From Lewinellaceae bacterium (GTDB lineage Bacteria; Bacteroidota; Bacteroidia; Chitinophagales; Saprospiraceae), in NCBI GenBank assembly GCA_020636215.1, contig JACJYG010000008.1, positions 1-64,000 of the forward strand: a stretch of DNA of 64,000 bases. Reading direction: 5' to 3'. This document shows, in pieces, positions 62,324 to 64,000 of the stretch. Both the position numbers and the translations under genes were made by a program. Positions within the stretch are counted from its first letter, which is position 1. Each line of letters opens with the position of its first letter. A model generated the notes under the pieces. That model had not been told where the DNA came from. It did not search any database and saw only the letters and a program-made list of their open reading frames with translations.

Positions 62324-64000
62324 TCATTTCACAAAACCCTCAATCAGCTCCTTCCAAAGCCGATAGCCATTTCCATTCAGGTGGAGGCCATCGTTGGTAT
62401 AGTCCAGGTTGAGTTTTCCCTCGCCATTGAGGAATTTTTCATGTAGGTTTATAAAAATGACATTTTCTCCAGCCATTTTCTGCAGGCCGAGGTTCACTGT
62501 TTTTACCGCCTCATTTTTGTCTGTATGGCCGTCGAACTTCCCAAAATAGTCATTAACAGGGAGGAGGCTTTGAAGAAAAATCTGAGTTTTCGGGCTTGCT
62601 TCCCTAATCCGGCCGACAATAAGGCGGGTATTCGTCAGGACGTATTCTGCAGTCAGTCCTCTTGCCAGATCATTGATCCCGATCATCAAAAAAACTTTTT
62701 TAGGTTTTGAGTCTGTCGTTTCTTCGAGCCGGTCCAAAACACCCTGCGTTATATCGCCGCTGATCCCCCTGTTTTTTATCTTTTTATTGCCGAACATTTC
62801 GCTCCATTCGCAGCCATCGGTGATGCTGTCACCAATGAAAATAATTTCTTTTCTGGAGTTGGGCAATTGCTCGAAGTGTGTCTTTTTTTGATAGTAATAA
62901 GTGGAGTGTTCGAGAGGGCTCGTTGAAAACTGCAACCCCTCCATTTCCAGTGGGACAAAAGTGAACATCCAGTTTTGATAGCTTGAAGAGCAGGGGATTT
63001 TGACAAAAACCTTGTTCCACCCTTTTTTCAAAGGCACTTTGGACGGCGTCCTGGTCCAGTAGAGTTCCTCTTTCGCCCAGGGGGTTTCCTGGTCTTGGGG
63101 CGCTCCCCAACCTTCGCTTTTAGAGGGCCTCCAACCGGGGTTTTCCCAGTGGGGGGCAGGCAATGGCTCATCATTCACCCAAACCCCGCCTCCGCTAACA
63201 TCCCAACTTCCCTGCACCGGGATTCCGGTATAAACCCGATTGGCGCGCAATGGCGTTTCAAACCCGATCCAGGTGTCTACCGTCCGGGCTATATCAGAAT
63301 GGATATAGGTGAGGGCATATACGGTTTGCCCTGCCTCGGCTTCGGGATAATATCCTCCCAGTTTGAAGCGGTCTTTGATAACCAGCGTATTCCCCCCCGC
63401 ATTTTTCCAGCTTATTTCCCTGGACAAATAGGTATACGTATCTCTAAGCCGGGAGAGCAGTTGATCCCCTTCATTTTCACGAAAAGGCCCGATGAGTTTC
63501 CACTCTTTATCGCTTTGCGGAAAATATGGAAAGGGCAGCGCTGTGAAAAATTTGTTTTTGTGGTGAAAGAGTATTTTTTCAAACACACTGAAATATTCAA
63601 AAGCCGGGGTACCCTTGGCCGGCAACAAGGTATAGAATGCCGTTGGGGCTTTGCTTACGTCCGCGGTCCACGTCTTCCAGGCATAAGTGAGCAGGGAAGG
63701 GTAAACGGGGTTTTGCCGGAAAGCATCTGCCTCCTGTTCAAGGTTCACATCTGGCCAAAAACACAATATACCCCCGATCACTTCATTGTCGGACGGATAG
63801 CCAATTGGTTTAAAAAAGAGCCTCAAAACCTGGGTCATGGGCTCCCCATTGTTAATATAGTTATTCCAGGAATCAATTTCTTTGAATGCCCCCTTCTCCA
63901 AATGTTTGGTTTGCCAGGTTTGCCGCACGACGGTGCTATCCGCGTTCAGGCCAGGATTCCAGATGATGACGTCCCGGTTATTTTTTTTACAAACCCCCAC
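62324..64000 (-). CDS. GH20-like/SGNH fusion protein, C-terminal part (runs off the window)
   Basis: The frame is open to the right edge; 558 residues of the C-terminal part are visible. The first about 110 residues (NEVIGGILCFWPDVNL, RQNPVYPSLLTYAWKTW) match the end of a GH20 beta-hexosaminidase barrel. Beta-rich linker domains follow (about 150-370, PFRENEGDQL, GSWDVSGGGVWVNDE). The last about 190 residues are an SGNH hydrolase with IIFIGDSITDGCEW (Ser about 393), MIGINDLARG (Gly-Asn) and YTNDGLHLNGNGY (Asp-His). Such fusions would remove HexNAc and O-acetyl esters from glycans; with the sialidase this suits O-acetylated mucin-type glycans. The N-terminal GH20 catalytic residues are outside the window. 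Confidence 0.8.
   Translation of the reverse strand: MGVCKKNNRDVIIWNPGLNADSTVVRQTWQTKHLEKGAFKEIDSWNNYINNGEPMTQVLRLFFKPIGYPSDNEVIGGILCFWPDVNLEQEADAFRQNPVYPSLLTYAWKTWTADVSKAPTAFYTLLPAKGTPAFEYFSVFEKILFHHKNKFFTALPFPYFPQSDKEWKLIGPFRENEGDQLLSRLRDTYTYLSREISWKNAGGNTLVIKDRFKLGGYYPEAEAGQTVYALTYIHSDIARTVDTWIGFETPLRANRVYTGIPVQGSWDVSGGGVWVNDEPLPAPHWENPGWRPSKSEGWGAPQDQETPWAKEELYWTRTPSKVPLKKGWNKVFVKIPCSSSYQNWMFTFVPLEMEGLQFSTSPLEHSTYYYQKKTHFEQLPNSRKEIIFIGDSITDGCEWSEMFGNKKIKNRGISGDITQGVLDRLEETTDSKPKKVFLMIGINDLARGLTAEYVLTNTRLIVGRIREASPKTQIFLQSLLPVNDYFGKFDGHTDKNEAVKTVNLGLQKMAGENVIFINLHEKFLNGEGKLNLDYTNDGLHLNGNGYRLWKELIEGFVK

Noticed and set aside
1..64000. CRISPR arrays, tRNA and rRNA genes, IS transposases, integrase
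   Set aside because: Looked for and not seen: no regularly spaced repeats, no tRNA-like cloverleaf recognised, no transposase or tyrosine recombinase motifs in any frame.

Overview
The window looks like chromosome from a Bacteroidota bacterium, probably of the Saprospiria/Lewinella type. Four proteins end in a type IX secretion (T9SS) type A sorting domain. There is a SusC/SusD pair, hybrid one-polypeptide sensors with AraC output domains, many lipoproteins of polysaccharide-utilization type, and the DUF6090, DUF5989 and SxtJ families. No rRNA, tRNA or CRISPR array was seen.

Region 1 (1-13.5 kb) is a visibly AT-richer, unsettled accessory stretch. It holds the end of a CPBP protease, a decayed UPF0175/DUF3368 toxin-antitoxin pair, an intact DUF6364/PIN pair, a retropepsin-like protein, a secreted M60 metallopeptidase, a wrecked and an intact serine hydrolase, an alpha/beta hydrolase and a frameshifted glycosidase. 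Two units here, the DUF6364/PIN pair and the M60 gene, have integron-cassette geometry: an attC-like hairpin follows the gene, and its left arm is the exact reverse complement of the unit's own 5' end. No integrase is visible. Five copies of a 140-196 bp inverted-terminal-repeat element (MITE-like) are scattered from 0.9 to 28 kb; one splits the DUF3368 toxin gene and one has replaced the start of a carbamoyltransferase gene.

Region 2 (13.5-20.2 kb) is a carbamoyltransferase-DUF5989-SxtJ operon (minus strand) divergent from an SGNH hydrolase and an MMPL/RND exporter. The carbamoyltransferase has a frameshift and SxtJ has two in-frame stops. A DUF6090 gene follows, bracketed by a 19-bp direct repeat.

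Region 3 (20.3-40.3 kb) is carbohydrate catabolism: a T9SS kelch protein, a membrane hybrid histidine kinase/AraC regulator, then GH30, GH32, a sugar porter, a PfkB fructokinase-like kinase, a HAD-IIA phosphatase, a Gfo/Idh/MocA oxidoreductase, GH3, GH2 and a DUF3472 lipoprotein. GH32, porter and kinase together read as a sucrose/fructan route without its own SusCD.

Region 4 (40.6-60.2 kb) carries the remains of a Reg_prop-type hybrid sensor with many frameshifts, next to a minus-strand operon SusC-SusD-SGNH hydrolase-LTD lipoprotein-Ig/alpha-beta hydrolase-DASS transporter-LTD/T9SS surface protein. It has no glycosidase, but two esterase-fold hydrolases and a dicarboxylate-type transporter, so the substrate may not be a glycan. 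A divergently transcribed protein with a predicted cytoplasmic DNA-binding region, one membrane span and a cysteine-rich outer domain is its likely regulator. Region 5 (60.3-64 kb) begins a sialoglycan locus: a T9SS sialidase and the C-terminal part of a GH20-like/SGNH fusion.
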